A model generated the notes under the pieces. That model worked only from the letters and a program-made list of their open reading frames with translations. It searched no databases and had not been told where the DNA came from. Both the position numbers and the translations under genes were made by a program. Positions 46,947 to 56,282 of a stretch of 64,000 nt of DNA are shown here, piece by piece (the first letter of the stretch is position 1; every line of letters begins with the position of its first letter). The DNA is from Nocardia sp. BMG51109 (GTDB taxonomy: Bacteria; Actinomycetota; Actinomycetes; Mycobacteriales; Mycobacteriaceae). The DNA lies in assembly GCF_000526215.1 (NCBI RefSeq), contig NZ_JAFQ01000004.1, forward strand, positions 4,960,001-5,024,000, given 5' to 3'.

Positions 46947-48110
46947 TCAGGAACCGAAGCGTGCGAGCACCGAGGACGCCTCCTGCGAGGCGCTGCTTTC
47001 GTCGCCGAGATGAGCCATCTCGGCCGGCAGTTCCCGGCCGTGCCGCCGCATGGCCTGGGCGTAGAGCCGGCCGGCGCGGTAGGAGGAGCGCACCAGCGGA
47101 CCGGCCATCACGCCGGCGAAGCCGATCTCGGTGGCGACACGGGAGTGCTCGACGAACTCCTCCGGCTTGACCCAGCGGTCGACCGGGTGATGCCGCGGCG
47201 AGGGGCGCAGGTACTGGGTGATGGTCAGGATGTCGCAGCCCGCCTCGTGCAGGTCGCGCATCGCCTGCTCGACCTCGTCGGGGGTCTCGCCCATGCCGAG
47301 GATGAGGTTGGACTTGGTGACCAGGCCGGCCTCCCGGGCCTCGGTGATGACCTGCAGGGACCGCTCGTAGCGGAACGCCGGGCGGATCCGCTTGAAGATC
47401 CGGGGCACGGTCTCGACGTTGTGCGCCAGCACCTCCGGGCGGGCCGAGAACACCTCGGCCAGCTGCTCGGGGATCGCGTTGAAGTCGGGGATCAGCAGTT
47501 CCACGCCGGTGTGCGGGTTGAGCCGCTTGATGGCGCGGACCGTCTCGGCGTACAGCCAGGCGCCGCCGTCGTCCAGGTCGTCGCGGGCGACGCCGGTGAC
47601 GGTCGAGTAGCGCAGGCCCATCGCCTGCACGCTCTCGGCGACCCGGCGCGGCTCGTCGCGGTCCAGTTCGGCCGGCTTACCGGTGTCGATCTGGCAGAAA
47701 TCGCACCGGCGGGTGCACTGTTCGCCGCCGATCAGGAAGGTCGCCTCGCGGTCCTCCCAGCATTCGAAGATGTTGGGACAGCCCGCCTCCTCGCAGACCG
47801 TGTGCAGCCCTTCGCGTTTCACCAGGCTCTTGAGTTCCGAATACTCCGGGCCCATGGTGGCGCGGGTGCGGATCCACGAGGGTTTGCGCTCGATCGGGGT
47901 CTGCGCGTTGCGGGCCTCGATGCGAAGGAGCTTGCGGCCGTTCTCCTCCCGAACGATGGGACCGGAGGCGGCAGCCTGCGTATCCACGGAGGGAGCCGGT
48001 CGGGAGGACGATGTGTCGGCCGCTGCTGCATCATGCGGCGAGCCGGTGTTGTGCGGCGAGTCGGCGTTGTGGGCCGAACCTTGCGATGCCGTGGTGTCGA
48101 CGGATGTCAC
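46947..48110 (-). CDS. lipA: Lipoyl synthase
   Basis: A radical-SAM enzyme of about 387 residues that inserts two sulfur atoms into octanoyl chains on lipoyl domains. The auxiliary-cluster motif is [13 protein letters not shown] and the radical-SAM motif CTRRCDFC, followed by [19 protein letters not shown] and [13 protein letters not shown] with the conserved RSSY. GTG 48110 is the first start clear of lipB (22 bases downstream of its stop). It gives an Ala/Ser/His/Asp-rich extension of about 55 residues not found in mycobacterial LipA, so a start farther inside cannot be excluded. With lipB it forms the conserved lipB-lipA operon. Confidence 0.96.
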   Translation of the reverse strand: MTSVDTTASQGSAHNADSPHNTGSPHDAAAADTSSSRPAPSVDTQAAASGPIVREENGRKLLRIEARNAQTPIERKPSWIRTRATMGPEYSELKSLVKREGLHTVCEEAGCPNIFECWEDREATFLIGGEQCTRRCDFCQIDTGKPAELDRDEPRRVAESVQAMGLRYSTVTGVARDDLDDGGAWLYAETVRAIKRLNPHTGVELLIPDFNAIPEQLAEVFSARPEVLAHNVETVPRIFKRIRPAFRYERSLQVITEAREAGLVTKSNLILGMGETPDEVEQAMRDLHEAGCDILTITQYLRPSPRHHPVDRWVKPEEFVEHSRVATEIGFAGVMAGPLVRSSYRAGRLYAQAMRRHGRELPAEMAHLGDESSASQEASSVLARFGS

Positions 48111-48132
48111 TGGACCGATGCTACGCCCGTGA

Positions 48133-48897
48133 TCATTCGGCCCGGGCGGGTGCTCCGGACCGGGCGCGGTCGGCTGTGACACGGGCAACAGCGTGCTCGG
48201 CGACCGGTAACTCGCCGTCGAGGGCCCGGAGGATCGCGTCGGTGACGGCGGGGAGCGCCTCGCCGATGGTGACCTCGCGGTCCAGCTCCCGGCTCAGGGT
48301 CGTCACCCCGGCGTCGCGGATGCCGCAGGGCACTATCGAGGCGAAGCCCTCCAGGGCGGAATTGCAGTTGAGCGCCACGCCGTGCAGGGCGACGCCGCGC
48401 TGCACCCGCACGCCGATCGCGGCGACCTTCCGTTCGGGCAGCACATCGTCGGCCGGAACCCACACGCCCGACCGGCCGTCCACCCGGCCGCAGTCGACGC
48501 CGAGGCCGGTGCACACGGTGATCAGGGCCTCCTCCAGGCGGCGCACGTAGTCGACGACGTCGACCGGTTCGGCCAGCCGCACGATGGGATAGCCGACCAG
48601 TTGCCCCGGTCCGTGCCAGGTGATCTTGCCGCCGCGGTCGACCTGCACCACGGGGCTGCCGTCGAGCGGCAGGTCGGCCGGTTCGGTGCGGCGGCCGGCG
48701 GTGAACACCGACGGATGTTCCAGCAGCAGCAACCGATCCCGGCCCGCGCCCTCGGCGCGCTGCTCGGCGATCTCGCGTTGCAGTTCCCACGCCCGGTGGT
48801 AATCGATCAGGCCCAGGTTCTCGACGAGGACGGGGGTGTCGTCGTATCGCGCGGACTCTGCCGGCCTGCGGCTGCCAGGGAGAGAAGGCTCGCTCAC
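48133..48897 (-). CDS. lipB: Octanoyl-[acyl-carrier-protein]-protein transferase
   Basis: A 254-residue enzyme that moves octanoate from acyl carrier protein to lipoyl domains, the step before LipA. Conserved are [37 protein letters not shown], the catalytic lysine of [18 protein letters not shown] and the cysteine of [12 protein letters not shown]. The N-terminal 20 residues and the C-terminal 20 ([13 protein letters not shown]) are variable. It precedes lipA on the same strand, and dlaT, whose product carries lipoyl domains, is encoded about 1.7 kb upstream. Confidence 0.97.
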   Translation of the reverse strand: MSEPSLPGSRRPAESARYDDTPVLVENLGLIDYHRAWELQREIAEQRAEGAGRDRLLLLEHPSVFTAGRRTEPADLPLDGSPVVQVDRGGKITWHGPGQLVGYPIVRLAEPVDVVDYVRRLEEALITVCTGLGVDCGRVDGRSGVWVPADDVLPERKVAAIGVRVQRGVALHGVALNCNSALEGFASIVPCGIRDAGVTTLSRELDREVTIGEALPAVTDAILRALDGELPVAEHAVARVTADRARSGAPARAE

Positions 48898-48946
48898 CCG
48901 AGCGAGGTTACGCCATCGTTACCGGCGGGCGAGCGCGGGTCGGCGG

Positions 48947-49504
48947 TCACCGGGGCGGTCGGCCGCCCCCGGATCCGCACACCGCGCCGGGCATCGTGAG
49001 CTGCATCAGGGTCAGATCCATCCACCGGCCGAACTTGTGGCCGACCTCGGGTAACTCGCCGACGATCCGGAAGCCGAACTTCTCGTGCAGCACGATCGAG
49101 GTGGTGTTGGCGGATTCGATGGCGGCGATCACGGCATGCACCGTGCCGGACCGCTCGGCCCGGGCCAGCAGCTCGGTCAGCAATGCGGTGGCGATTCCCC
49201 GGCGATGGAACCGGTCGGCGACGTACACCGAATTCTCCACGGTGAAGCGGTAGCCCGACTTCGGCCGCCACTGCGCGTAACTCGCGTAGCCGGCGACCTC
49301 GCCCGCCGACTCGGCGACGAGGACGGGATATCCGGCGGCCGTGCGGTCGCGCAGCCAGGCCCGCCGCTCCTCGAGGTCCACCGGCGCGGTGTCCCAGATC
49401 GCGGTCGTCTCGGCGATGGCGTCGTTGTGGATCGCCAGAATCTCCGGCAGGTCCGCCGCACGCGCATCCCGGATCACCACACCGGACGTCTCGTTGTCGC
49501 TCAC
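48947..49504 (-). CDS. GNAT acetyltransferase, phosphinothricin acetyltransferase-like
   Basis: A 185-residue acetyltransferase. The protein resembles the PAT/Bar branch: IRDARAADLPEILAIHNDAI, TTAIWDTAPVDLEERRAWL, GYASYAQWRPKSGYRFTVEN, the CoA-binding RFHRRGIATALLTELLARAE and LHEKFGFRIVGELPEVGHKF-GRW. Actual substrates of this branch include methionine sulfoximine/sulfone and other small amines as well as phosphinothricin, so no resistance role is assumed. A methionine-sulfoximine acetylase would be notable close to glutamine synthetase genes, but the data do not decide. GTG 49504 starts the fold. Confidence 0.88.
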   Translation of the reverse strand: MSDNETSGVVIRDARAADLPEILAIHNDAIAETTAIWDTAPVDLEERRAWLRDRTAAGYPVLVAESAGEVAGYASYAQWRPKSGYRFTVENSVYVADRFHRRGIATALLTELLARAERSGTVHAVIAAIESANTTSIVLHEKFGFRIVGELPEVGHKFGRWMDLTLMQLTMPGAVCGSGGGRPPR

Positions 49505-49655
49505 GGGGGAACGGTAGCGAGGAGCCGCCGAGCCGCCGGATCGGGCCACCACCGCGGACGGCCGGGCGCGGCTCCCCGCGCGCCGGCGCCGACCGGCCGC
49601 ATCGTGACAACCGTTGTGCTGGGAACGGTACGTCGAGCCCGCCCGACCGAGTCGG

Positions 49656-50558
49656 TCACCCGGCGCCGCGGCCGACCGTCGCGTTCAGCGCCTCGCCGAT
49701 CGTGTTGTGCTGGAACGGGTATCCCGCTTGCTCCAGCACGGTGGGGATGGCCCGCGGTCCGTGCAGGATCGCCGCGTCGGCCATGTCGCCGAGGGCCAGG
49801 CGCAGGGCGAAGGCGGGCACCACGAACGGTGCCGGGCGGCGCAGGGCGCCGGCCAGGGCGCGATTGAATTCGGCGTTCGTCACCGGTGCCGGTCCGGTCA
49901 GGTTGACCGGTCCGGACACGGTGTCGTGGGTGAGCGCGAAGACGATGCCGCCGACCTCGTCGTCCAGGGAGATCCACGGCATGTACTGGCGGCCGTTGCC
50001 GAGCCGGCCGCCCAGTCCCAGTGCGTACAGCAGCCGCAGCTTGCCCAGCAGGCCGCCGGTGCGCGACAGCACGAGGGCGCTGCGCAGCAGGACCACCCGG
50101 GCACCGGCGTCGGCGGCCGGTCGCGTCGCGGCCTCCCAGTCCCGGCACAGTGTGCTCAGGAAATCCGTTCCGGCCGAATCGGATTCGGTGACCACCCGGT
50201 CACCGGTGGCGCCGCCGTAGTAGTGCGCGCCGCTGGCGTTGACCAGCGTCGGCACCCCCGCGTCGGCGACCGCCTCGGCGAGCACGTCGGTCGGGGTGAG
50301 GCGGCTGTCGCGCAGCAGCTGCTGGTAGCTGCCGGTCCAGCGCCGCGCCCCGAGACCGGCACCGCACAGGTTGACCACCGCGTCCGCACCCCGCAGCGCC
50401 TGCCGCGGGAGCTGCGCGCGGACGGGATCCCAGGTGAACTCGTCGCCGGCCTCGGCGGGACGGCGCACCAGGCGGGCCACCTCGTGGCCTTCGCGGCGCA
50501 GTGCCGCGACGAGCGCCGTCCCGATCAGTCCGGACGAGCCGGCGATGACAACCTTCAT
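49656..50558 (-). CDS. TIGR01777/SDR39U1-family epimerase-like protein
   Basis: A 300-residue extended SDR. The Rossmann motif is VVIAGSSGLIGTALVAAL, followed by GADAVVNLCGAGLGARRWTG, the characteristic VNASGAHYYG (the usual YYG segment of the family), VLLRSALVLSRTGGLL, and a C-terminal PFVVPAFALRLALGDMAD. Related to M. tuberculosis Rv2216, which also sits between dlaT and lipB. The function is unknown; a nucleoside-diphosphate-sugar epimerase name is often given but not supported. It starts 21 bases after the dlaT stop and is probably in one operon with it. Confidence 0.9.
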   Translation of the reverse strand: MKVVIAGSSGLIGTALVAALRREGHEVARLVRRPAEAGDEFTWDPVRAQLPRQALRGADAVVNLCGAGLGARRWTGSYQQLLRDSRLTPTDVLAEAVADAGVPTLVNASGAHYYGGATGDRVVTESDSAGTDFLSTLCRDWEAATRPAADAGARVVLLRSALVLSRTGGLLGKLRLLYALGLGGRLGNGRQYMPWISLDDEVGGIVFALTHDTVSGPVNLTGPAPVTNAEFNRALAGALRRPAPFVVPAFALRLALGDMADAAILHGPRAIPTVLEQAGYPFQHNTIGEALNATVGRGAG

Positions 50559-50579
50559 GCGGGTGACCGGATCTTCGTG

Positions 50580-52424
50580 TTACAGACCCAGATCGGCCTC
50601 GAACGCGGCCTCCTCGAGCCGGTGCTTGATGGTGGTGAGGAAGCGGCCCGCGTCGGCGCCGTCGATGAGCCGGTGGTCGTAGGTCAGCGGCAGGTAGCAC
50701 ATCGAGCGGATGCCGATGAACTCGTTGCCGTTGTCGGAGATCGCCACCGGCCGCTTGACGATCGCGCCCGTGCCCAGCATTCCCGACTGCGGCGGCAGCA
50801 GGATCGGGGTGTCGAACAGCGCGCCCTGGCTGCCGATGTTGGTGATGGTGAACGTGCCACCGGCCAGCTCGTCCGGCTTCAGGCCGCCGGTGCGGGCGCG
50901 GTTGGCGATATCGGCGATTGCGCGGGCCAGGCCGGCCAGCGACAGGTCGCTGGCGTTGTGGATGACCGGGGAGAGCAGGCCCTGCTCGGTGTCCACCGCG
51001 ATGCCCAGGTGCACCGACGCGTGGTAGGTGATCTCCTTGGTCTCCTCGTTGTAGGAGGCGTTGACGTTCGGGTGCACGCCCAGCGCCTCCACCGCGGCCT
51101 TGGCGAAGAACGGCAGGAACGTCAGGTTGACGCCCTCGCGTTCCTTGAACGCGTCCTTGGCGCGGCCGCGCAGCGCCGCGATCCGCGTGACGTCGGCCTC
51201 GTGGGTCTGCGTCAGCTGCGCGGTGGTCTGCAGCGATTCACGGGTCTTGACCGCGGTGATCTGGCGGATGCGGCTGGCCTTCTGGACCGTGCCGCGCAGC
51301 GCCTGCAGCTGCGGCCGCACGCCGGCCGCCGCGGCGGCGGGGGCGGACTGCGGCGCCGCGGCGGCCGGTGCGGACGGCGCGGCGGATTGCGGTGCCGCGG
51401 TGGGCTTCTGCGCCTCGGCGGCGGCCAGCACGTCCTGCTTGCGGATGCGGCCGCCGACGCCCGAACCCTGCACCGACGACAGGTCGACGTTGTTCTCGGC
51501 GGCCAGCTTGCGCACCAGCGGGGTCACGTACGGAGCCTCGCCGTCGCCCGAGGCGGCATGCGCGGGGCTCTGCGCGGCCGGGGCCGGCTGCGGTGCGGGG
51601 GCCGGCTGGGGAGCCGGGGCGGGCTGAGGTGCCGGAGCGGGGGCGGGTGCCGCAGCGGGGGCGGGTGCCGCAGCGGGGGCGGGTGCCGCAGCGGGGGCCG
51701 GCTGCTGCGCGGCCGCGGGCTGCTGCGCGGGTTCCGGTGCGGGTGCGGGCTCCGGCGCCGGGGCAGGCGCGGGAGCCGGTGCGGGTGCGGGGGAACCGCT
51801 GCCGATGACGCCGAGTTTGCCGCCGACCGCGACCACGTCGTCCTCGTTCGCGCTGATCTCCAGCAGCGTGCCGGCCACCGGCGACGGGATCTCGGTGTCG
51901 ACCTTGTCGGTGGACACCTCCAGCAGCGGCTCGTCCACCGCGACCTCGTCGCCGACCTGCTTGAGCCAGCGGGTGACGGTGCCCTCGGTGACGGACTCGC
52001 CCAGTTCGGGCATCTGCACCGGAGTTCCGTCGGCGGCCGCGGGCGCGGGGGCCGCGGCGGGTGCGGGCGCCGGGGCGGCGGGCTGCGCGGCCGGGGCCGG
52101 CTCGGGTGCCGGGGCGGGCGCCGGTGCGGCGGCCGGAGGCGCGGCGGCTTCGGGGGCAGGGGCGGGCGCGGCTGCGGCGGCCTCACCGGCCTCGCCGATC
52201 ACACCGAGCTCGCCGCCGACCTCGACGACGTCGTCCTCATTGGCCACGATCTTGGTCAGCACACCGGCCGCAGGGGAGGGGATCTCGGTGTCGACCTTGT
52301 CGGTGGACACCTCGAGCAGCGGCTCGTCGACCTCGACCGTGTCTCCTTCCTGCTTCAGCCACCTGGTCACAGTGCCCTCGGTGACGCTCTCACCAAGAGC
52401 TGGCATCTGGACGGAGAAGGCCAT
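50580..52424 (-). CDS. dlaT: Dihydrolipoamide acyltransferase (E2) with two lipoyl domains
   Basis: A 614-residue E2 subunit of a 2-oxo acid dehydrogenase complex (pyruvate dehydrogenase E2, also named sucB). Two lipoyl domains occur near residues 2-77 and 118-193, each with [13 protein letters not shown] carrying the lipoylated lysine. They are joined by Ala/Pro linkers, the second very long and built of PAPA repeats. A peripheral-subunit-binding domain follows ([30 protein letters not shown]), then the catalytic domain ending in the active-site [14 protein letters not shown]. In mycobacteria DlaT also works in peroxynitrite reductase. The nearby lipB-lipA genes make its cofactor. Confidence 0.96.
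   Translation of the reverse strand: MAFSVQMPALGESVTEGTVTRWLKQEGDTVEVDEPLLEVSTDKVDTEIPSPAAGVLTKIVANEDDVVEVGGELGVIGEAGEAAAAAPAPAPEAAAPPAAAPAPAPAPEPAPAAQPAAPAPAPAAAPAPAAADGTPVQMPELGESVTEGTVTRWLKQVGDEVAVDEPLLEVSTDKVDTEIPSPVAGTLLEISANEDDVVAVGGKLGVIGSGSPAPAPAPAPAPAPEPAPAPEPAQQPAAAQQPAPAAAPAPAAAPAPAAAPAPAPAPQPAPAPQPAPAPQPAPAAQSPAHAASGDGEAPYVTPLVRKLAAENNVDLSSVQGSGVGGRIRKQDVLAAAEAQKPTAAPQSAAPSAPAAAAPQSAPAAAAAGVRPQLQALRGTVQKASRIRQITAVKTRESLQTTAQLTQTHEADVTRIAALRGRAKDAFKEREGVNLTFLPFFAKAAVEALGVHPNVNASYNEETKEITYHASVHLGIAVDTEQGLLSPVIHNASDLSLAGLARAIADIANRARTGGLKPDELAGGTFTITNIGSQGALFDTPILLPPQSGMLGTGAIVKRPVAISDNGNEFIGIRSMCYLPLTYDHRLIDGADAGRFLTTIKHRLEEAAFEADLGL
51643..51696. repeat. Three perfect 18-bp tandem repeats in the dlaT linker
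   Basis: The unit GCGGGTGCCGCAGCGGGG occurs three times without change (51643, 51661, 51679), encoding Ala/Pro hexapeptides of the flexible linker. It can vary in copy number by slippage. Confidence 0.9.
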
Positions 52425-52757
52425 GTCCGTTGACTCCTCTAACTGCTCGACGGGTCTACAACAGTTCGTCTCTCGCGGCGGGCGCGCACCGCGGTCGCGG
52501 CGGTGTCCGCATCAGCCACCGATCATTCTGTGTGGCACCGGAGATCCGTGTGGTTCATGTTCCGAGTCTCCATCCTTGCACTCGCCGCCACGGCACGTAG
52601 CACAGGGCGGGCCGTGTGTGCTGTCGGGCCCCGTTCACACGACCCTGTTCGCTATGGGCGGATCCGGATTCTGCGGCGGTCACCGCGCTCCTGGCAGTAT
52701 CGATGGGACCGGGTTCGAGCGTGTCCGGTTTGTGAGGAATGAGGAGGTGGGGCGGGG
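52425..52757. other. Divergent promoter region of dlaT and the 115-residue protein gene
   Basis: About 330 bases without a convincing gene on either strand. It must hold the dlaT promoter on the minus strand and that of the small conserved protein on the plus strand. No operator-like palindrome or riboswitch was recognised. Confidence 0.45.
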
Positions 52758-53105
52758 ATGGGTTTGCTGGATCGTTTCCGCCGCGGTGGTCCGGGCGGCG
52801 CCGATGCCGGCGAGTATCGCTATCTCGACAACTGGGTTCGCACCCATGTTGGTGTCGAGGCCTATGTGGAGCCGAAGACCACCGTGACCGATGTCACGGT
52901 GGTGCTCATCGCCACCGATGGCGAGTGGACCCGGCGGGCGGTGGGGGAGAAGGGCGCCCGGCAGCTGTCGAGCCGGCTCGGCATCCCCGTCTACGACGTC
53001 GGCCGCACCGGTTACCCGCAACGCATGCGCGACTACGACGCCCGCCGCCGCATCGAGCGGAAGCGGGCGCTGGAGCAGGAACTGCGCGGCGACGCCAACC
53101 CGTGA
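52758..53105 (+). CDS. Conserved actinobacterial protein of unknown function
   Basis: A 115-residue soluble protein. It starts with a short basic tail (MGLLDRFRRGGPGGADAGEY), then a compact alpha/beta part with VTDVTVVLIATDGEWTRRAV and LSSRLGIPVYDVGRTGYPQR, and ends in a charged helix (RRRIERKRALEQEL). No catalytic motif is visible. Similar short proteins are common next to pepA in Nocardia and relatives, sometimes labelled oxidoreductase without evidence. It is convergent with pepA, with only two bases between the stops. ATG 52758 is preceded by GGGGCGGGG. Confidence 0.75.
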   Translation: MGLLDRFRRGGPGGADAGEYRYLDNWVRTHVGVEAYVEPKTTVTDVTVVLIATDGEWTRRAVGEKGARQLSSRLGIPVYDVGRTGYPQRMRDYDARRRIERKRALEQELRGDANP

Positions 53106-53107
53106 GA

Positions 53108-54610
53108 TTATTCGGCGGCGATGTCGTCGAGGACGGCGAGGAGGGTGCGGACCGGGACGCCGGTGCCGCCCTTGCCGATGTAGCCGAAGGGGCCGCCGGT
53201 GTTGTAGGCCGGGCCGGCGACGTCCAGGTGCGCCCACTGCACGCCCTCCGGGACGAACTCCCGCAGGAACAGGCCGGCCGCGAGCATGCCGCCGTTGCGG
53301 TGCGGGGTGACGTTGGCCAGGTCGGCGATCTTCGAGTTGAGGTCGGCGCGTAGTTCCGCGGGAAGCGGCATGGCCCAGCCGTTCTCGCCGACCTGCTGCG
53401 AGACGCGGGCGACGCGGTCACGGAATTCGTCGGTGCCCATCACGCCCGGGGTGCGGGTGCCGAGCGCCACGACCTGTGCGCCGGTCAGGGTGGCGACGTC
53501 GATCAGGTATTCGGGCTCGTCCTCGCCGGCCCGCACGATCGCGTCGGCCAGGACGAGCCGGCCCTCGGCATCGGTGTTGACGACCTCGACGGTGGTGCCG
53601 CCGTACTGGGTCAGCACGTCGCCGGGCCGCTGCGCCGTGTCCGACGGCATGTTCTCGGCCATCGGCACGGTCGCGACGACCGTGACCGGCAGACTCAGCC
53701 GCGCCGCCAGCAGCACGGTGGCGATGATCGCGGCGGCACCGGCCATATCCGAGGTCATGTTCTCCATGTTGGCGGCCGGCTTGATGGAGATGCCGCCGGT
53801 GTCGAAGGTGATGCCCTTGCCGATCAGCGCCACCTTCTTGGCGCCGCCGCGATAGGCGATCCGGATCAGCCGCGGCGGCCGCGACGAGCCCTTCCCGACG
53901 CCCAGGATGCCACCGAAACCCTGGTCGGCCAGCGCCTTCTCGTCGAGCACCTCGACCTCGAGTCCGGCGGCCTCGGCCAGTTCCTGTGCGCGCGCGGCGA
54001 ATTCGGCGGGGTACAGGTGGCTCGGCGGAGTGTTGACGAAATCGCGCGCGGTCGCGACGGCCTCGGCGGTGGCCTGCGCCCGGAACAGCGCCTCCTCGCC
54101 GAAACCCGGTTCGGGAACCAGGAATTCGACCCGCCGCACCGGCTGCTCGTCCGGCTTGGGCGCGGACTTGTCCGACCGGAACGGGGTGAAGGAGTAGGCG
54201 CCCAGATAGAAGCCCTCGGCCGCGGGGCCCAGATCCAGGCCCGACAGGGTGGTGACGGCGGTGCCGGTCCCGGCCAGCGCGCGCCCGGCGACACCGGCCG
54301 ACTTGCGGATCTGCTCGGCATCCACCTTCTCGGCGGCACCGAGCCCCACCGCGAGCACACTGCTGACCCGCAGGCCCACCACGGCCGGAATCCGGGTCAG
54401 CTCGTCGGCCTTCCCCTTCGCCCCCACGGCCCGCAACTGCTCCAGCAGCGTCGCCCGGACCTGCGCGTCCAGCACGTCGCCGAACGCGTCGTCCGGCGCG
54501 ATCGCCGGCCCGTCCTCGGTCGTGACGAGCCCGACGACGAGCACATCGGCGTCGATCTCCGTGGTACGTGCCAACTCCGGTCCGAGCGAACGATCTGCAA
54601 CACCTGTCAT
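53108..54610 (-). CDS. pepA: Leucyl aminopeptidase (M17)
   Basis: A 500-residue cytosolic leucine aminopeptidase (M. tuberculosis pepB, Rv2213). The active-site blocks of the C-terminal domain are present: [20 protein letters not shown] with the catalytic lysine and metal aspartate, [13 protein letters not shown], and [14 protein letters not shown] with the bicarbonate/metal-binding residues. The N-terminal domain covers residues 1-170. ATG 54610 aligns with family starts, but the frame is open through it: the TetR gene upstream is in the same frame and has no stop codon. The peptidase may therefore also be made as part of a 790-residue fusion starting at 55480. Confidence 0.95.
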   Translation of the reverse strand: MTGVADRSLGPELARTTEIDADVLVVGLVTTEDGPAIAPDDAFGDVLDAQVRATLLEQLRAVGAKGKADELTRIPAVVGLRVSSVLAVGLGAAEKVDAEQIRKSAGVAGRALAGTGTAVTTLSGLDLGPAAEGFYLGAYSFTPFRSDKSAPKPDEQPVRRVEFLVPEPGFGEEALFRAQATAEAVATARDFVNTPPSHLYPAEFAARAQELAEAAGLEVEVLDEKALADQGFGGILGVGKGSSRPPRLIRIAYRGGAKKVALIGKGITFDTGGISIKPAANMENMTSDMAGAAAIIATVLLAARLSLPVTVVATVPMAENMPSDTAQRPGDVLTQYGGTTVEVVNTDAEGRLVLADAIVRAGEDEPEYLIDVATLTGAQVVALGTRTPGVMGTDEFRDRVARVSQQVGENGWAMPLPAELRADLNSKIADLANVTPHRNGGMLAAGLFLREFVPEGVQWAHLDVAGPAYNTGGPFGYIGKGGTGVPVRTLLAVLDDIAAE

Positions 54611-55480
54611 GCGCCCAAGGTTACTGTCCGGCCCGCCGCCCGCCGGTGCGGAGGTGACCCGCCCGCTGCGTGGAACGGGTCGGTCGTCCGGGAAGTGGTG
54701 TGCGGCGATTCCGTCCAGGAGGAGGGTGAGGCCGTCCTCGAGCAGGTGGTCGAAGTTCAGGGTGAGGTCGTCGGTTCGGGGGGCGAAGTGGCGGGACAGG
54801 GTGGGGTAGGTGCCGTGGGTGACCAGGTCGATGGCGGTGGCGCGGAAGGATGCCGCGCCGGTGGTGGGTCCGTGTTCGGAACTCGGTAGCAGTGCCAGGC
54901 CCTGGACCAGGCCCGAGACCGACAGGTAGATAGCCGGCGTCTGGTCTCGGGTGATGCCCGGGCGGTCCAGGGCGGCGAAGAAGCGTTCCAGGCTGTCCAG
55001 GAGCGCGGGGCTCACCGGCGGGCGGGTGCGGGCGAGGACCGGCAGGATCCAGGGATGGTCGCGGTACAGCCGCCATTCCGCGCGGGCCTCGTAGGCGAGC
55101 CGGGCTCGCCAGCCGGTGAGATCGTCTGGTGGCGGCGGGTTTTCGCCGAGCGCCAGTTCGGTCATCGCGGCGAGCAGGGTGTCGCGGTCGGGAAAGTGGC
55201 GGTACAGGGCGGCGGTGGCGACGCCGAGTTCGGTCGCGATCCGGCGCATCGATAGTGCGTGCAGGCCGTCCCGGTCGGCGAGTTCCACTGCGGCACGGAC
55301 GATTCCGACGGCGGTGAGGCGCCGTGAGCGCGGCCGGCGCGGAAGTGTTTCGGTGGTGTCGCGGCGGCCGCGGTAGGCGCGGGCCTGACACGACCGCGAA
55401 CAGTACCGCCTGCGCCGGCCGCGCCGGGGCTGGGCGAGCGGCTCGGCGCAGACGGCACACGCCGATTCCGATTTCGTCAC
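54611..55480 (-). CDS. Zinc-ribbon TetR regulator, fused in frame to pepA
   Basis: About 290 codons from GTG 55480 to the pepA start, with no stop between. Residues 6-40 form a zinc ribbon: [10 protein letters not shown], a basic stretch and [15 protein letters not shown] (C-x2-C...C-x3-C). A TetR DNA-binding domain follows ([20 protein letters not shown], then [20 protein letters not shown]) and a ligand-binding domain with a TetR_C-type pattern to about residue 260. The linker [20 protein letters not shown] runs straight into [10 protein letters not shown] of PepA. A palindrome overlapping the start codon is a likely operator. Either this is a true regulator-peptidase fusion or PepA is re-initiated internally. 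Confidence 0.82.
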
Positions 55481-55500
55481 ACCATCCAGTGTGACGAAAT
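55471..55500. promoter_or_regulatory. Candidate operator of the zinc-ribbon TetR gene
   Basis: A perfect inverted repeat with 11-bp arms (ATTTCGTCACA / TGTGACGAAAT) and an 8-bp spacer. It covers the GTG start codon at 55478-55480 and lies about 80 bases before the divergent acetyltransferase gene. Its size, symmetry and place fit autoregulation and control of the acetyltransferase. Confidence 0.7.
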
Positions 55501-55582
55501 GCTCGTCACTCCGCAGGGCAGACCATATCTTGACGGTCACAGACGGCGTTCACACGCAGAGTTCACGAGGAGGAGGCCGGAG

Positions 55583-56230
55583 ATGGGCTCGGAGGTGTCG
55601 GTGCGTCGCGCGGAACCGGCGGAGGCGCGGACGGTGGCGCAGGTGTTCGCCGCGGCCGCGGCGGACGAGGCGGTGTCGGCGTGGGTGATGGACGGTCACC
55701 CCGATGTCGCGGAGAGCTTCCGCGAGCAGTACATGCCCGACATGATCGCCCGGGCGCTGAGCGAGGACGAGATCTGGGTGGCCGGAGCGGGCGACGACAT
55801 CTGGACGGTGTCGGTGTGGCAGACGGTGACGAGCCCGGACCGCGCCCGGCAGGAGGCACAGCAGTCGCGGGAACTGTTCGACGCGATGCCGCGGCGGCCG
55901 TTCCGCCGGATGGCGGCGGTGACCGCCGCGATCGCCGAACACCATCCGCAGCGGTTCCCGCACCGCTACCTGCAAGCGATCGTGACGCTCCCGGGCCACC
56001 GCGGCTCGGGGGCGGGCGGTGCGCTGCTGGCCGACCGGATCCGGGCGGCCACCGAGGCGGGTGTGCCCGCGTATCTCGAGGCCAGCACCGAACGTTCGGC
56101 GCGGCTGTACGCCCGGCACGGTTTCGAGCGGACGGGCGATCCGATCCCGCTGCCCGAGAACGGCCCGATCCTGATCCCGATGTGGTTCCCCGGCCGATCC
56201 CGCGATCTCCGGTCCGCCGGGGCACCGTGA
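55583..56230 (+). CDS. GNAT-family N-acetyltransferase
   Basis: A 215-residue acetyltransferase with the GNAT core in its second half: RYLQAIVTLPGHRGSGAGGA (CoA-binding, R-G-x-G-x-G), LLADRIRAATEAGVPAYLEA, and STERSARLYARHGFERTGDP (motif B). The N-terminal half provides acceptor-site helices. This arrangement resembles actinobacterial acetyltransferases found next to TetR genes; the substrate is unknown. ATG 55583 follows GAGGAGGAGG. It is divergent from the zinc-ribbon TetR gene, which probably controls it, and gcvT begins 52 bases downstream. Confidence 0.88.
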   Translation: MGSEVSVRRAEPAEARTVAQVFAAAAADEAVSAWVMDGHPDVAESFREQYMPDMIARALSEDEIWVAGAGDDIWTVSVWQTVTSPDRARQEAQQSRELFDAMPRRPFRRMAAVTAAIAEHHPQRFPHRYLQAIVTLPGHRGSGAGGALLADRIRAATEAGVPAYLEASTERSARLYARHGFERTGDPIPLPENGPILIPMWFPGRSRDLRSAGAP

Positions 56231-56282
56231 TTCGCCGCACCGGTATGGCCGGCGCCGGCGCCTCGACCGATAGGCTCGCCTC

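Noticed and set aside
48947..49504. Antibiotic (phosphinothricin) resistance gene.
   Set aside because: Similarity to the PAT/Bar branch is seen, but these proteins mostly act on other amines and the sequence alone does not show resistance.
51530..51800. Possible CRISPR or satellite array in the repetitive dlaT segment.
   Set aside because: The repeats are in frame, encode an Ala/Pro linker and have no spacers.
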